DNA of 64,000 bases from Rhizobium favelukesii. GTDB lineage: Bacteria; Pseudomonadota; Alphaproteobacteria; Rhizobiales; Rhizobiaceae. The stretch is from the NCBI RefSeq assembly GCF_000577275.2, contig NZ_HG916855.1, forward strand, positions 1,550,001 to 1,614,000, given 5' to 3'. A model generated the notes under the pieces. The model was not told the DNA's origin, did no database searches, and saw only the letters and a list, made by a program, of their open reading frames with translations. A program made the position numbers and the translations under genes. Of this stretch, positions 8,828 to 17,048 are shown piece after piece; position 1 is the stretch's first letter, and the number at the start of each line of letters is the position of its first letter.

Positions 8828-10120
8828 ATGGCCGAGTCCAAGATCGCGCAGGATGTCATTGCGCAGGAAAACGACAAGCGCGCTGACGCGCTGAAATCAG
8901 ACTATGAGGCGCTCGGCGCCCATCTGGCCCGCCGCGGCATCGACATCGAGACGATCACGGGGAAGGTCTCGGAATTCTTCGTCGCCATACCCTCGTGGGG
9001 TGTTGGAACGGGCGGCACCCGCTTTGCCCGCTTTCCCGGCACCGGTGAACCGCGCGGCATTTTCGACAAGCTCGACGACTGCTCCGTCATCAACGAGTTG
9101 ACGCGTGCGACACCGAACGTGTCGCTGCACATTCCTTGGGACAAGGCCGACGCCAAGGAGCTCAGGGCGAAGGGCGATGCGCTCGGCCTCGGCTTCGACG
9201 CGATGAACTCCAATACCTTCTCGGATGCACCCGGCCAGAAGCATTCCTACAAGTATGGCTCGCTCAGCCATACCGATGCGGCAACGCGCGCGCAGGCCGT
9301 CGAACACAATCTCGAATGCATCGAGATCGGCAAGGCGATCGGCTCCAAGGCGCTGACAGTCTGGGTCGGCGATGGCTCGAATTTCCCCGGCCAGAGCAAC
9401 TTCACCAAGGCGTTCGAACGCTATCTCGCCTCGATGGGCGACATCTACAAGGCGCTGCCGGATGACTGGAAACTGTTTTCCGAGCACAAGATGTACGAGC
9501 CCGCCTTCTACTCCACGGTCGTCCAGGACTGGGGCACCAACTACTTGATCGCCCAGACGCTTGGACCAAAGGCGCAGTGCCTAGTCGACCTCGGCCATCA
9601 TGCACCCAATACCAATATCGAGATGATCGTCGCCCGTCTCGTTCAGTTCGGAAAGCTCGGCGGCTTCCATTTCAACGATTCCAAATATGGTGACGACGAT
9701 CTCGACGCTGGTGCGATCGAACCCTACCGCCTGTTCCTCGTCTTCAACGAGCTTGTCGATGCAGAGCAGCGCGGCGTCAACGATTTTAATCCGGCGCACA
9801 TGATCGACCAGTCGCACAACGTCACCGACCCGATCGAGAGCCTGATCAACAGCGCCAATGAGATCCGTCGTGCCTACGCACAGGCTCTCCTCGTCGACCG
9901 CAAGGCGCTTGCCGGCTACCAGGACGAGAATGACGCGCTGATGGCGACAGAGACGCTGAAGCGCGCCTACCGTGCCGACGTTGAGCCGATCCTTGCCGAA
10001 GCCCGCCGCCGTGCCGGTGGCGCGATCGATCCCGTCGCGACCTATCGTGTCAGCGGCTACCGCAGGAAGGTCGCCGCCGAACGCCCGGTATCGGCCGCCG
10101 GCGGCGGTGGCATTATCTGA
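8828..10120 (+). CDS. rhaI: L-rhamnose isomerase RhaI
   Basis: A 430-residue TIM-barrel sugar isomerase of the rhizobial/Pseudomonas type that converts L-rhamnose to L-rhamnulose. The start at 8828 follows GGGAGGAATTC. Likely metal-site segments include LVDLGHHAPNTNIE and GGFHFNDSKYGDDDLDAG. The conserved WGVGTGGTRFARFPG near residue 58 and the C-terminal YRVSGYR segment also fit the family. It is 62 bp downstream of rhaD and the second gene of the catabolic transcript. Together RhaI, RhaK and RhaD give the complete non-oxidative rhamnose pathway. Confidence 0.94.
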   Translation: MAESKIAQDVIAQENDKRADALKSDYEALGAHLARRGIDIETITGKVSEFFVAIPSWGVGTGGTRFARFPGTGEPRGIFDKLDDCSVINELTRATPNVSLHIPWDKADAKELRAKGDALGLGFDAMNSNTFSDAPGQKHSYKYGSLSHTDAATRAQAVEHNLECIEIGKAIGSKALTVWVGDGSNFPGQSNFTKAFERYLASMGDIYKALPDDWKLFSEHKMYEPAFYSTVVQDWGTNYLIAQTLGPKAQCLVDLGHHAPNTNIEMIVARLVQFGKLGGFHFNDSKYGDDDLDAGAIEPYRLFLVFNELVDAEQRGVNDFNPAHMIDQSHNVTDPIESLINSANEIRRAYAQALLVDRKALAGYQDENDALMATETLKRAYRADVEPILAEARRRAGGAIDPVATYRVSGYRRKVAAERPVSAAGGGGII

Positions 10121-10146
10121 TCCTTAAGCCTCCCAAGGCTGTTCTG

Positions 10147-10177
10147 TCGGGCCGCTGTCCAAGGGATAGCGGCCCGA
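10147..10177. terminator. Terminator after rhaI (bidirectional hairpin)
   Basis: TCGGGCCGCT (10147-10156) pairs with AGCGGCCCGA (10168-10177), and the stem can extend inward. It sits 26 bp after the rhaI stop and 7 bp beyond the end of the converging decarboxylase gene, so it may serve both transcripts. There is no long T-run. Confidence 0.7.
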
Positions 10178-10184
10178 TCGTGTC

Positions 10185-10646
10185 TTACGGCTTCCATTCG
10201 CCGGCAATCTGGCGGGTGGCGATGTTCAGCCTGTTCCAGACGTTGATGTTGGCGATGGCGATGACGAGGGCTGCCAGGCTCTTGCCGTCGAAATGCCGCG
10301 TGGCCTCGTCCCAGATGTCGTCCGGTACGGGGTCGGTACGATCGCTGACACGCGTGACCGCCTCGGTCAGCGCAAGGGCTGCCCGCTCGGCAGGCGTGAA
10401 ATACGGTGTGTCGCGCCAGGCGCTGACGGCAAACAGACGCTCATCGCTCTCGCCTGCTTTCTTGGCGATGCGTGGATGCCCGTCGATGCAGACGCTGCAG
10501 CCATTGATTTGGCTGGCGCGCAGATTGACGAGTTCTAAAAGGATTGGCGAAAGACCTGATTTGGCCGGCAATGTGCCGAGGGCGTGCAGTGCCTGCATCG
10601 CTTCGGGAATGACGACAGCTGGGTTTCCCATTCTCGCTTGCATCAT
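10185..10646 (-). CDS. AhpD-like carboxymuconolactone decarboxylase family protein
   Basis: A 153-residue alkylhydroperoxidase-D-like protein. It contains the redox motif CSVCIDGH (Cys50, Cys53, His57; CxxCxxxH), which in AhpD reduces peroxides or partner thiols, and a C-terminal INVWNRLNIATR helix. The start at 10646 has AAGGAGACAT before it. The longer open frame upstream has no such support. It is divergent from an ECF41-type sigma factor. ECF41 sigma factors typically sit beside a carboxymuconolactone decarboxylase, oxidoreductase or epimerase gene, so this is the probable regulon member. The substrate is unknown. Confidence 0.88.
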   Translation of the reverse strand: MMQARMGNPAVVIPEAMQALHALGTLPAKSGLSPILLELVNLRASQINGCSVCIDGHPRIAKKAGESDERLFAVSAWRDTPYFTPAERAALALTEAVTRVSDRTDPVPDDIWDEATRHFDGKSLAALVIAIANINVWNRLNIATRQIAGEWKP

Positions 10647-10691
10647 ATGTCTCCTTGATGTGTTGTCGAAATGACGCCGCCGGCGGTGTCG

Positions 10692-10718
10692 TGTCACACC
10701 GGCCAGGTTTCGTTCGTC
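10692..10718 (+). promoter_or_regulatory. ECF41-type promoter
   Basis: TGTCACA (10692-10698), exactly 16 bases, then CGTC (10715-10718). This equals the published ECF41 consensus as I recall it (TGTCACA-N16-CGTC). It points to the sigma factor gene, whose start is 36 bp downstream. On the other strand TGTGACA (10698-10692) is followed after 15 bases by CGTC (10676-10673), a near match pointing at the decarboxylase gene. The matches are seen directly and recognition by the adjacent sigma factor is inferred. Confidence 0.75.
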
Positions 10719-10753
10719 ATGCCTTTGACGGAACAGACTGGAGGAATGTGACA

Positions 10754-11647
10754 ATGGATGAGAAAAATTGGCTGGCGGGAGAATTCGAAGCGAACAGGGC
10801 GCATCTCGCCACGGTCGCTTATCGCATGCTTGGCTCCCGCACGGAGGCAGACGATGCCGTTCAGGAGGCCTGGCTGCGGCTCGGCCGCTCCGACGCGGAC
10901 TCAATCGACAATATGGGTGGTTGGCTGACGACCGTCGTGGCGCGGATCTGCCTGGACATGCTGCGCTCGAGAAAGACGAGGCGGGAAGAACCGTTTGACC
11001 TTCCCGTGCATGAACGGCTTGCAGACCCGTCAAAGGCTGTTGATCCGGAGGGGGAGGTGGCCTTTGCCGACGCCGTCGGCGTGGCACTGCTAATTGTCCT
11101 CGAGACATTGGCTCCGGCTGAGCGCGTCGCCTTTGTGCTGCACGACATGTTCGATCTGCCCTTCGACGATATCGCACCCATCATCAATCGCTCATCGGCC
11201 GCAACGCGCCAGCTTGCAAGCCGCGCTCGCCGCCGCGTGCACGGAGCGACCGATGTGCCGGAAGCGGATGCCGCACACAAGAGGACGATCGTCAACGCGT
11301 TCCTCGCGGCTTCGCGGCTCGGCGATCTCAACGCGCTGCTTGCGGTTCTCGATCCGCAGGTGGTCTTCACCCCCGACGCCATGGCAATGCGGTATAATCC
11401 TTCCGTTCGCGAGCTTCACGGCGCATCAGCGGTCGCAGAGACCTTCAAGGGTCGCGCCCAAGCTGCCAAGCCTGCGCTCATCGATGGGGAGTTCGGGCTC
11501 GTGGTGTCCGTCGCAGGAGACCTGCGTGTTGTTCTGCTTCTAACCTTCGACGGAGACAGAATCTCAGCGATCGATGCCGTTGCCGATCGCGACTATCTTG
11601 ACCACCTGCAATATGAGCTGCTGGAACCAACGGAGCCCGGCCTCTGA
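10754..11647 (+). CDS. ECF41-like RNA polymerase sigma factor with SnoaL-type C-terminal domain
   Basis: A 297-residue sigma factor. Region 2 (residues 10-75) holds YRMLGSRTEADDAVQEAWLR and region 4 (about 115-165) holds LETLAPAERVAFVLHDMF and a helix-turn-helix. A fused domain of about 120 residues resembling the SnoaL/NTF2 fold follows (TIVNAFLAASRLGDLNALLAVL onward), which in this group modulates sigma activity in place of an anti-sigma factor. GGAGG lies upstream of the ATG at 10754. The WLPEP linker of classical ECF41 members is not visible, so an ECF56/SigJ-like assignment is possible. The neighbouring decarboxylase gene and the promoter sequence favour ECF41. Confidence 0.85.
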   Translation: MDEKNWLAGEFEANRAHLATVAYRMLGSRTEADDAVQEAWLRLGRSDADSIDNMGGWLTTVVARICLDMLRSRKTRREEPFDLPVHERLADPSKAVDPEGEVAFADAVGVALLIVLETLAPAERVAFVLHDMFDLPFDDIAPIINRSSAATRQLASRARRRVHGATDVPEADAAHKRTIVNAFLAASRLGDLNALLAVLDPQVVFTPDAMAMRYNPSVRELHGASAVAETFKGRAQAAKPALIDGEFGLVVSVAGDLRVVLLLTFDGDRISAIDAVADRDYLDHLQYELLEPTEPGL

Positions 11648-11654
11648 AATGAAA

Positions 11655-11680
11655 AGCCGTCGCTTGGCTCAGCGACGGCT
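11655..11680 (-). terminator. Terminator hairpin between convergent genes
   Basis: AGCCGTCGC (11655-11663) pairs with GCGACGGCT (11672-11680). Read on the minus strand the stem is followed by TTTTC, which suits termination of the small gene ending at 11710. It may also block read-through from the sigma factor. Confidence 0.7.
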
Positions 11681-11709
11681 CTTACGGGGGCAGGGAAGGG
11701 CCCAAGGTT

Positions 11710-11919
11710 TCAGCAAAAGCTGCACATGGCAGCCGGGTTGCCGGAGATCACGTTCATAAACTTGCTCACCGGAGAGGGGCGCTGCTCACGCTTCTTGGCG
11801 GCCGTCTCAAGGAGACGCTTGAAATCGTCAATTTTCACGCCGTCAGCGCGGAGCACCATGGCGATCAGGGGGTCGCGAAGGGCTTCGGTAATGGTCAGGT
11901 CTTCTCTGGTCTTGCTCAT
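11710..11919 (-). CDS. Small protein with C-terminal CSFC, unknown function
   Basis: A 69-residue protein starting MSKTREDLTITEALRDPLIA and ending AAMCSFC. It has a strong ribosome-binding site (GAAAGGAGGCAAACC) and its own terminator, so it is very probably translated. It is soluble, without a signal peptide, helical in the middle and basic near the end. The two terminal cysteines could bind a metal or form a disulfide. It is divergent from a TetR regulator, whose probable operators lie in the shared upstream region, so it may be the regulator's main target. I do not recognise the family. Confidence 0.7.
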   Translation of the reverse strand: MSKTREDLTITEALRDPLIAMVLRADGVKIDDFKRLLETAAKKREQRPSPVSKFMNVISGNPAAMCSFC

Positions 11920-12002
11920 GGTTTGCCTCCTTTCGTGGGCGGTAGCCCGTGTTCCACTCCGGCCGCGTCGCCGATCGACGTTGACTTCCGCGAAGAGTGG
12001 TG

Positions 12003-12039
12003 TTACCGGTAAGTAACAATGCATTTGTTACCGATCGGT
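12003..12039. promoter_or_regulatory. Paired palindromes, candidate TetR operators
   Basis: TTACCGGTAA (12003-12012) and ACCGATCGGT (12030-12039, in the context TTACCGATCGGTCA) are two related palindromes with centres 27 bp apart. They lie directly upstream of the TetR-family gene and in the upstream region of the small divergent gene. Repeated TTACCG half-sites suggest binding by the adjacent TetR protein and autoregulation. Confidence 0.65.
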
Positions 12040-12046
12040 CACATGG

Positions 12047-12670
12047 ATGTCAAGGACGTTGTCCGCAAAAAAATCAGAATCATTGAACGTGCTGTCTCCC
12101 GCAAACACTGACGAGAAGATCCCGCCACGGGAGCGCATCGTCTCGACCGCCGCCGAGCTCTTTCGCGAGCACGGCATTCGCGGCATCGGCGTGGATGCGA
12201 TCGCAGATGCGGCGCTGACCAACAAGATGACGCTCTATCGCCATTTCGGCTCCAAGGACGAGCTGGTCTGCGAGACGTTGCGCCGCGCTTCAGAAAAGGC
12301 CGAGGCGATCTGGCGCGATCTCGAGAGTGCTCATCCCAGCGATCCGAAGGCACAGCTGCGGGCATGGGTCGAAGCGCGAACGCAGAGCCTTTGCGGCGAG
12401 CATGTCGGCTGTGACCTCGCCAACGCCGCCATCGAGCTTAAAGGCGACGGGCATCCGGCCTATGACGTGATCGAACGGCACAAAGCCGAGCAACGCGACA
12501 GGTTGGAGGCGCTCTGTCTTGCAGCCGGTGCGCGCGAACCGAACCTGCTGGCCGACACGCTGACGCTCCTTCTCGAGGGCGCTCGTGTCACGCGGCAAGC
12601 CATGGGCAACGATACATGTTGCAGTCACTTCTCCAAGGCCTGCAACGCTGCCATGACCGCTTTTGCGTAG
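12047..12670 (+). CDS. TetR/AcrR-family transcriptional regulator
   Basis: A 207-residue regulator. The N-terminal helix-turn-helix (residues 27-75) is typical: RIVSTAAELFREHGIRGIGVDAIADAAL, then NKMTLYRHFGSKDELV. The C-terminal ligand domain is of the kind seen in AcrR-like repressors and has a late Cys-Cys pair (NDTCCSHF). The ATG at 12047 immediately follows two palindromic sites, so the gene probably represses itself and the divergent 69-residue gene. No efflux pump or enzyme is adjacent, so the inducer cannot be guessed. Confidence 0.88.
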   Translation: MSRTLSAKKSESLNVLSPANTDEKIPPRERIVSTAAELFREHGIRGIGVDAIADAALTNKMTLYRHFGSKDELVCETLRRASEKAEAIWRDLESAHPSDPKAQLRAWVEARTQSLCGEHVGCDLANAAIELKGDGHPAYDVIERHKAEQRDRLEALCLAAGAREPNLLADTLTLLLEGARVTRQAMGNDTCCSHFSKACNAAMTAFA

Positions 12671-12738
12671 CGGCCTCGGGCGATCAGCGGGAACCATATG
12701 CCTTTGCACTCGTTTCGGACGAGGTGGGAAGCAAAGGC

Positions 12739-12927
12739 ATGAACTACAGTTACCTTCACCGTCTCTATACAAGGCGCGCCGAACTCGAGGCGAAGCTTGA
12801 GCTCTATGAGGCGCGCAGTTGCTTCGGCGATGACGAGATCGATGACGGCACCGATCAAGAGTTGCGAGAGCGGATTAACGAAATATCAGCTGAGATCGAG
12901 TCGCTGGAACATGCGAGTGCAGGCTAG
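12739..12927 (+). CDS. Small coiled-coil protein, unknown function
   Basis: A 62-residue highly charged protein (MNYSYLHRLYTRRAELEAKL) that is almost entirely predicted helix with heptad-like spacing of Leu/Ile. A GGG-AAG stretch precedes the ATG at 12739. The frame is open further upstream into the TetR gene, but that part does not look coding. It ends 4 bp inside the convergent DUF1810 gene. The function is unknown. Confidence 0.5.
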   Translation: MNYSYLHRLYTRRAELEAKLELYEARSCFGDDEIDDGTDQELRERINEISAEIESLEHASAG

Positions 12928-13361
12928 TTGCTCGCATCCAAGAGTTGGATGGTGCGTTCATCGAACTCCCCCCGATAGAACAGATCGATTACCTTGTGAA
13001 AAGGCGATCCATGCTCGCTGACCGCGGCAAAAAGGGTCATGGACGACCGTAGCTTTAGATCATCGGGAGAGCCGAAAATCTTGTGCACGGACCTGCCTTC
13101 GATGCCAAGTACGGCATCGACGCAGCGAAACAGCCGGCTCCCGAGAATAGGGTCGGCAAGATAGGCAGAGGCTTCCTCGGCCGAGCGGATGGCGTATTTC
13201 TCTGCCATGAATGATGATCCGAGGCCCGCGATCTGGGGGAAGATGAACCACATCCAATGGGACCGTTTGCGGCCAGCCTTCAACTCCGAAAGCGCCCGCT
13301 CATAGACGCCATTTTGTGCGTCCATGAAGCGGTTCAGATTGTAGTCGATCTCACCGGGCAT
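12924..13361 (-). CDS. DUF1810 family protein
   Basis: A 145-residue cytoplasmic protein with the full DUF1810 signature. FMDAQNGVYERALSELKAGRKRSHWMWFIFPQ fills residues 12-43, then IAGLGSSFMAEKYAI and EEASAYLADPILGSRL. The family is widespread and small, has no established biochemical role that I can name, and is related in some databases to calpastatin-like proteins. The length is normal for the family. It stands alone, convergent with the 62-residue gene. Confidence 0.88.
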   Translation of the reverse strand: MPGEIDYNLNRFMDAQNGVYERALSELKAGRKRSHWMWFIFPQIAGLGSSFMAEKYAIRSAEEASAYLADPILGSRLFRCVDAVLGIEGRSVHKIFGSPDDLKLRSSMTLFAAVSEHGSPFHKVIDLFYRGEFDERTIQLLDASN

Positions 13362-13431
13362 CGCCGATCCTCCCCGTGCGCATAACTATATCGCGGGGGG
13401 AAGGTTGTCCATGTCCGGAGTGGAGAGACCC

Positions 13432-13740
13432 TCAGCAGGATCTGTCCGGGTAAGGGCTGTGCTCGCGGCAATAATCGACCGATGGTAACGATTCGGAGAT
13501 TGATCCGACTGTTGCCGTGTCGAGGCCCGAGGCCATAGGGGCACCAAAGTGGACCGTCAGCCCGGCGATGCCCAGAAGCACAAACGCTGCAAGAACAATG
13601 ACCCGTTCTGATATTGAAGGTCTGTGTGCATTTACATGTTCGGCGTATTCGTGTTCACCCATGCCGTTCAACTCGTCATCTGTTGCGTGGTGGTGCACCA
13701 CGTCGCCGCGCGCCGTGTTCCAACTCTCGCCGTTTGTCAT
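13432..13740 (-). CDS. Single-pass membrane protein, unknown function
   Basis: A 102-residue protein. The first 60 residues are hydrophilic and His-rich (VVHHHATDDELNGMGEHEYAEHV). One transmembrane helix follows (ERVIVLAAFVLLGIAGLTVHF, about 63-83) and a short tail with two cysteines (CREHSPYPDRSC). AGGAG precedes the ATG at 13740. The longer open frame to 13884 lacks support. The tail is probably periplasmic. No homology is recognised. Confidence 0.65.
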   Translation of the reverse strand: MTNGESWNTARGDVVHHHATDDELNGMGEHEYAEHVNAHRPSISERVIVLAAFVLLGIAGLTVHFGAPMASGLDTATVGSISESLPSVDYCREHSPYPDRSC

Positions 13741-13967
13741 TTTGTTAACTCCTACACTGGTGCGCGTACCGGCATACGCTCGTCCTCTCGCCGGCAAAAA
13801 CTTGCACGCAAGCGGGATGTGTGGTTTCGAGGGCGCCGGTTGAAGAGCGGATCCACAAACGCAGTGTTCATAAAATCGAACCAATCGGTTTGATTTGACT
13901 TTAAGGACTTGGCGCGTCGACGAAATTCGGATTAGTTCGGTCAGTCAGTCAGATTGCGGATACCCCC

Positions 13968-15338
13968 ATGACGAAATCATTTGGCGCGATGTCCGTCGCG
14001 CAGCTTTCCGGGCTCATTCAAACGGCAGCTGTTGATCCGATCGAAGTGACGGAAGCCGTGCTCGATGGCATCGATGCATATCCGGATCGCACGGTTTTCA
14101 CGGCAATCCTCAAGGATCGGGCACTCGAAGAGGCAAGGGCCTCATCGAAACGACTGAAGGAGGGCCGCTCGCGTGGAATGCTGGATGGCATTCCGATCGC
14201 CTGGAAGGACCTCTTTGACCTCAAGGGTCGGACAACGACGGCCGGATCGACCGTTCTCGCAACCGGTCCAGCTGCGCACGCAGACGCTCCGATCGTGGCA
14301 TCGCTGCAGCAGATCGGCATGGTCTCGATCGGCTGCACCAACATGAGCGAGTTCGCCTTCTCGGGCCTTGGCATCAACCCGCACTACGGCACGCCGCAAA
14401 ATCCCCGCAGTGGCGATCTGGCACGCGTCCCAGGCGGTTCGTCATCTGGCGCCGGCGTCGCGGTGGCAGCCGGCCTGGTGCCGGTGGCGATGGGAACAGA
14501 CACGGGGGGATCGGTGCGCATCCCTGCTGCCTTCAACGGCATCGTCGGATACAAGGCGACACGGGGCCGCTACCCGATGGCGGGCGTTTTCCCATTGGCA
14601 AAAAGTCTGGATTCGCTCGGACCGCTGTGCAGGACAGTCCAGGACGCCGTCTGGATTGACGCGGGAATGCGCGGCCCGGCGTCTCCATCAATTGTGAGCC
14701 GCCCTGTCAAAGGGCTGGATATCATAATCCCCGACAACGTGGTGTTCGATGGCGCCGAAGCCGGTGTCGTTGCAGCCTTCGAGACGGCCATCGATTGGCT
14801 TGCGGCAGAGGGTGCATCGATCAGCCGGATCGCAATTCCTGCTTTCGATGAAATCCTGGGGCTGATGGCAAAATATGGTGCCCTGGTGACCGCAGAGGCT
14901 TTCGCGCTTCACCGCGAACGGTTGGCTGGGCCGCAAGCCGCCGACATGGATCATCGCGTCGCCATGCGCGTAAGGCTTGGTGAGAAGACAACGCTTGCGA
15001 ACTATCTTGCGCTTCTCGACGCGCGACAAAGGTTGATAGCAGATGTCGAGCGGCTCGTGTGCGAGAGCTTCGTTGCCTTTCCGACAGTTGCGCACGTGGC
15101 GCCGGCCATCGCGCCGCTGGAAACGAACGACGATCTGTTTTTTTCAACCAACGGCATGACGCTGCGCAATACGATGCTCGGCAATTTCCTCGATTGGTGC
15201 GGCGTATCGATCCCCTGTGGAACGGGAGATGCCGATATGCCGGTCGGCTTCCTGCTCTCTGCGGTGGGCAAGCGTGATGAAGCGCTCCTCAGCGCGGCGC
15301 TGTCGGCAGAGGAGATTATCCGCGGCGAATTCATTTGA
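13968..15338 (+). CDS. Amidase-signature family enzyme
   Basis: A 456-residue amidase of the GatA/AtzE/fatty-acid-amidase family. The Ser-cisSer-Lys triad elements are visible: Lys in IPIAWKDLFD (about residue 79), the glycine/serine loop VPGGSSSGAGVAVAAG (about 153-168) and DTGGSVRIPA (about 178). The length is normal. The ATG at 13968 has only a weak ribosome-binding site. It is the first of three closely spaced genes (31 bp to the next) ending in an aldolase, which suggests catabolism of an amide-containing compound. It is not GatA because no gatB/gatC neighbours are present. Confidence 0.88.
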   Translation: MTKSFGAMSVAQLSGLIQTAAVDPIEVTEAVLDGIDAYPDRTVFTAILKDRALEEARASSKRLKEGRSRGMLDGIPIAWKDLFDLKGRTTTAGSTVLATGPAAHADAPIVASLQQIGMVSIGCTNMSEFAFSGLGINPHYGTPQNPRSGDLARVPGGSSSGAGVAVAAGLVPVAMGTDTGGSVRIPAAFNGIVGYKATRGRYPMAGVFPLAKSLDSLGPLCRTVQDAVWIDAGMRGPASPSIVSRPVKGLDIIIPDNVVFDGAEAGVVAAFETAIDWLAAEGASISRIAIPAFDEILGLMAKYGALVTAEAFALHRERLAGPQAADMDHRVAMRVRLGEKTTLANYLALLDARQRLIADVERLVCESFVAFPTVAHVAPAIAPLETNDDLFFSTNGMTLRNTMLGNFLDWCGVSIPCGTGDADMPVGFLLSAVGKRDEALLSAALSAEEIIRGEFI

Positions 15339-15369
15339 GCCAATGGGCATTGCTCCCCGGGAGGAGAAC

Positions 15370-16233
15370 ATGAGTGAAGGCAATTTGGAGAACGGACGAT
15401 TTGCAGTTTCGACATGGTCGCTGCACCGGCTGCTTGGTGCCGTTTACCCCCATAGCCCCGATCCGGAGAAAAGTGCCACGCGTAAGGAACCTTATGGGCC
15501 GGGGCGCTGCTCGCTCCTCGACATCCCGGGGCAGCTCGCCGAGCGCGGAGTTGGGCGGCTCGAACTTTGCTCGTTCCACCTCTCGAGCCTGGAGCGCACC
15601 CATCTGGCGGAAATGCGCGCCGCGCTTCAGGACGCCGGCGTCCTGCTCCAGACGCTGCTCGTCGAAGATGGTGATCCAAGCCATCCAGAAACGGCTGAGC
15701 GCGATATTCAATGGATCGCCGGCTGGATCGAGATTGCGGCGGCGCTTGGCGCCAAGCACATGCGGGTAATCGCAGGCAAGCAGGCGCCGACGGCAGAAAA
15801 CCTCGAACGTGCGGCACAGCATCTGGGCTGGCTTGCAAAGCAGGTTAAAGATAGCGGCGTTCGCGTCGTCACCGAAAACTGGTTTGCTCTTTTGCCTTCT
15901 CCAAGGGAGACGAACTGGCTTCTCGATACATTGCAGGGAGACGTCGGTCTGAATGGCGATCTTGGCAACTGGGCTGCGCCGGAAAAATATGACGGGCTTT
16001 GCGATATCATGCGACGCGCGGAACTTTGCCACGCCAAGGCTGACTTCAATGGATCAGGGCTCGACAGGGCAGATTATGGCAAATCTCTGGAAGCGTGTCG
16101 GGCGGCAGGTTACCGCGGACCCTATACGCTGATTTACGATTCACCATTTTTTACCGACGAGTGGGATGGCATCCTGCTTCAAAAGGCTTTCATCGAGGAA
16201 TTTCATCAGCAAAAGCAGCGCGCGGTTGGCTAA
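15370..16233 (+). CDS. Sugar phosphate isomerase/epimerase (xylose-isomerase-like TIM barrel)
   Basis: A 287-residue AP_endonuc_2-like TIM-barrel protein. GGGAGGAGAAC precedes the ATG at 15370. Family features include FAVSTWSLHRLL at the N-terminus, LGAKHMRVIAGKQAP near residue 135, VRVVTENWFALL (a metal-site Glu) near 175 and GLNGDLGNWA near 205, followed by a His (CHAKADF). It probably isomerises or epimerises a keto- or aldo-acid intermediate between the amidase and the aldolase, 19 bp upstream of the latter. The substrate is not predictable from sequence. Confidence 0.8.
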   Translation: MSEGNLENGRFAVSTWSLHRLLGAVYPHSPDPEKSATRKEPYGPGRCSLLDIPGQLAERGVGRLELCSFHLSSLERTHLAEMRAALQDAGVLLQTLLVEDGDPSHPETAERDIQWIAGWIEIAAALGAKHMRVIAGKQAPTAENLERAAQHLGWLAKQVKDSGVRVVTENWFALLPSPRETNWLLDTLQGDVGLNGDLGNWAAPEKYDGLCDIMRRAELCHAKADFNGSGLDRADYGKSLEACRAAGYRGPYTLIYDSPFFTDEWDGILLQKAFIEEFHQQKQRAVG

Positions 16234-16252
16234 ACCGCGAAAGGAGCATGGG

Positions 16253-17047
16253 ATGACTGGCGCAACGACGATCGACGGCTTCGCAAAGCGGATCAGAAGC
16301 GGTGAAGGCGGATTGATATCCGCCTGGATCGGCATTCCCGATCCGCTCTTCGTCAATCATCTGGCGCAGGAGGCGTTTGATGCCGTCGTGTTGGATATGC
16401 AGCATGGCGTTTGGGATATCGGATCGGCTGCCGTTGGAATTGGCCAGGGGAGGCTTGCCGGCAAGCCTGTGCTCGCCCGCATTCCGCTCGGCGATTTCGC
16501 ATCCGCCTCGCGTCTTCTCGATGCGGGCGCCTCAGGCATCATTGCGCCGATGATCAACTCGGTGTCGGAGGCGAAGGCCTTCGCGAAGGCCACCAAGTAT
16601 CTACCGCTCGGCGAGCGCAGCTGGGGGCCGACCCTGGCGATGAACCATACGGGGCTTTCGGCCACCAAATATCTTGCGACCGCGAACGAGCAGACCGTGG
16701 CGATTGCCATGATCGAGACTCGCGCGGCCCTTGATGCCGCAGATGAAATCATGCGCGTAGACGGCATCGACGGCATTTTCGTCGGCCCGTCCGACTTGTC
16801 GATAGCGCTGTCAGATGGAGCGAACGTAGCACCCGATACGGCGCAGGTCGACGGCGTTCTCAAGCATCTGATTGCCCGTTGCCGGGCTCACGGAAAATTC
16901 GCCTGCGTCTTTGGCAGCAATGGCGAGCGGGCCGGCGAGCTGTTGAAAATGGGTTTCGATTTCGTCATCGCCGGAGCCGACACGCAGCAGCTCCGTTCTG
17001 GAGCCGCAACCGCGATTGCAGCCGCGCGTCGAGTTCAGGCAAGCTGA
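16253..17047 (+). CDS. HpcH/HpaI-family pyruvate-dependent aldolase
   Basis: A 264-residue class II aldolase. AAGGAG lies before the ATG at 16253. Motifs are VVLDMQHGVWD (about residue 45), LARIPLGD, the metal ligand Glu in MIETRAALDAADEI (about 148) and GIFVGPSDLSIALSD (about 168-182). Family members cleave 2-keto-4-hydroxy acids such as 2,4-dihydroxyhept-2-ene-dioate or 2-keto-3-deoxy sugar acids to pyruvate and an aldehyde. It is the last gene of the amidase-isomerase-aldolase operon and ends 1 bp before a convergent gene. Confidence 0.87.
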   Translation: MTGATTIDGFAKRIRSGEGGLISAWIGIPDPLFVNHLAQEAFDAVVLDMQHGVWDIGSAAVGIGQGRLAGKPVLARIPLGDFASASRLLDAGASGIIAPMINSVSEAKAFAKATKYLPLGERSWGPTLAMNHTGLSATKYLATANEQTVAIAMIETRAALDAADEIMRVDGIDGIFVGPSDLSIALSDGANVAPDTAQVDGVLKHLIARCRAHGKFACVFGSNGERAGELLKMGFDFVIAGADTQQLRSGAATAIAAARRVQAS

Positions 17048-17048
17048 A

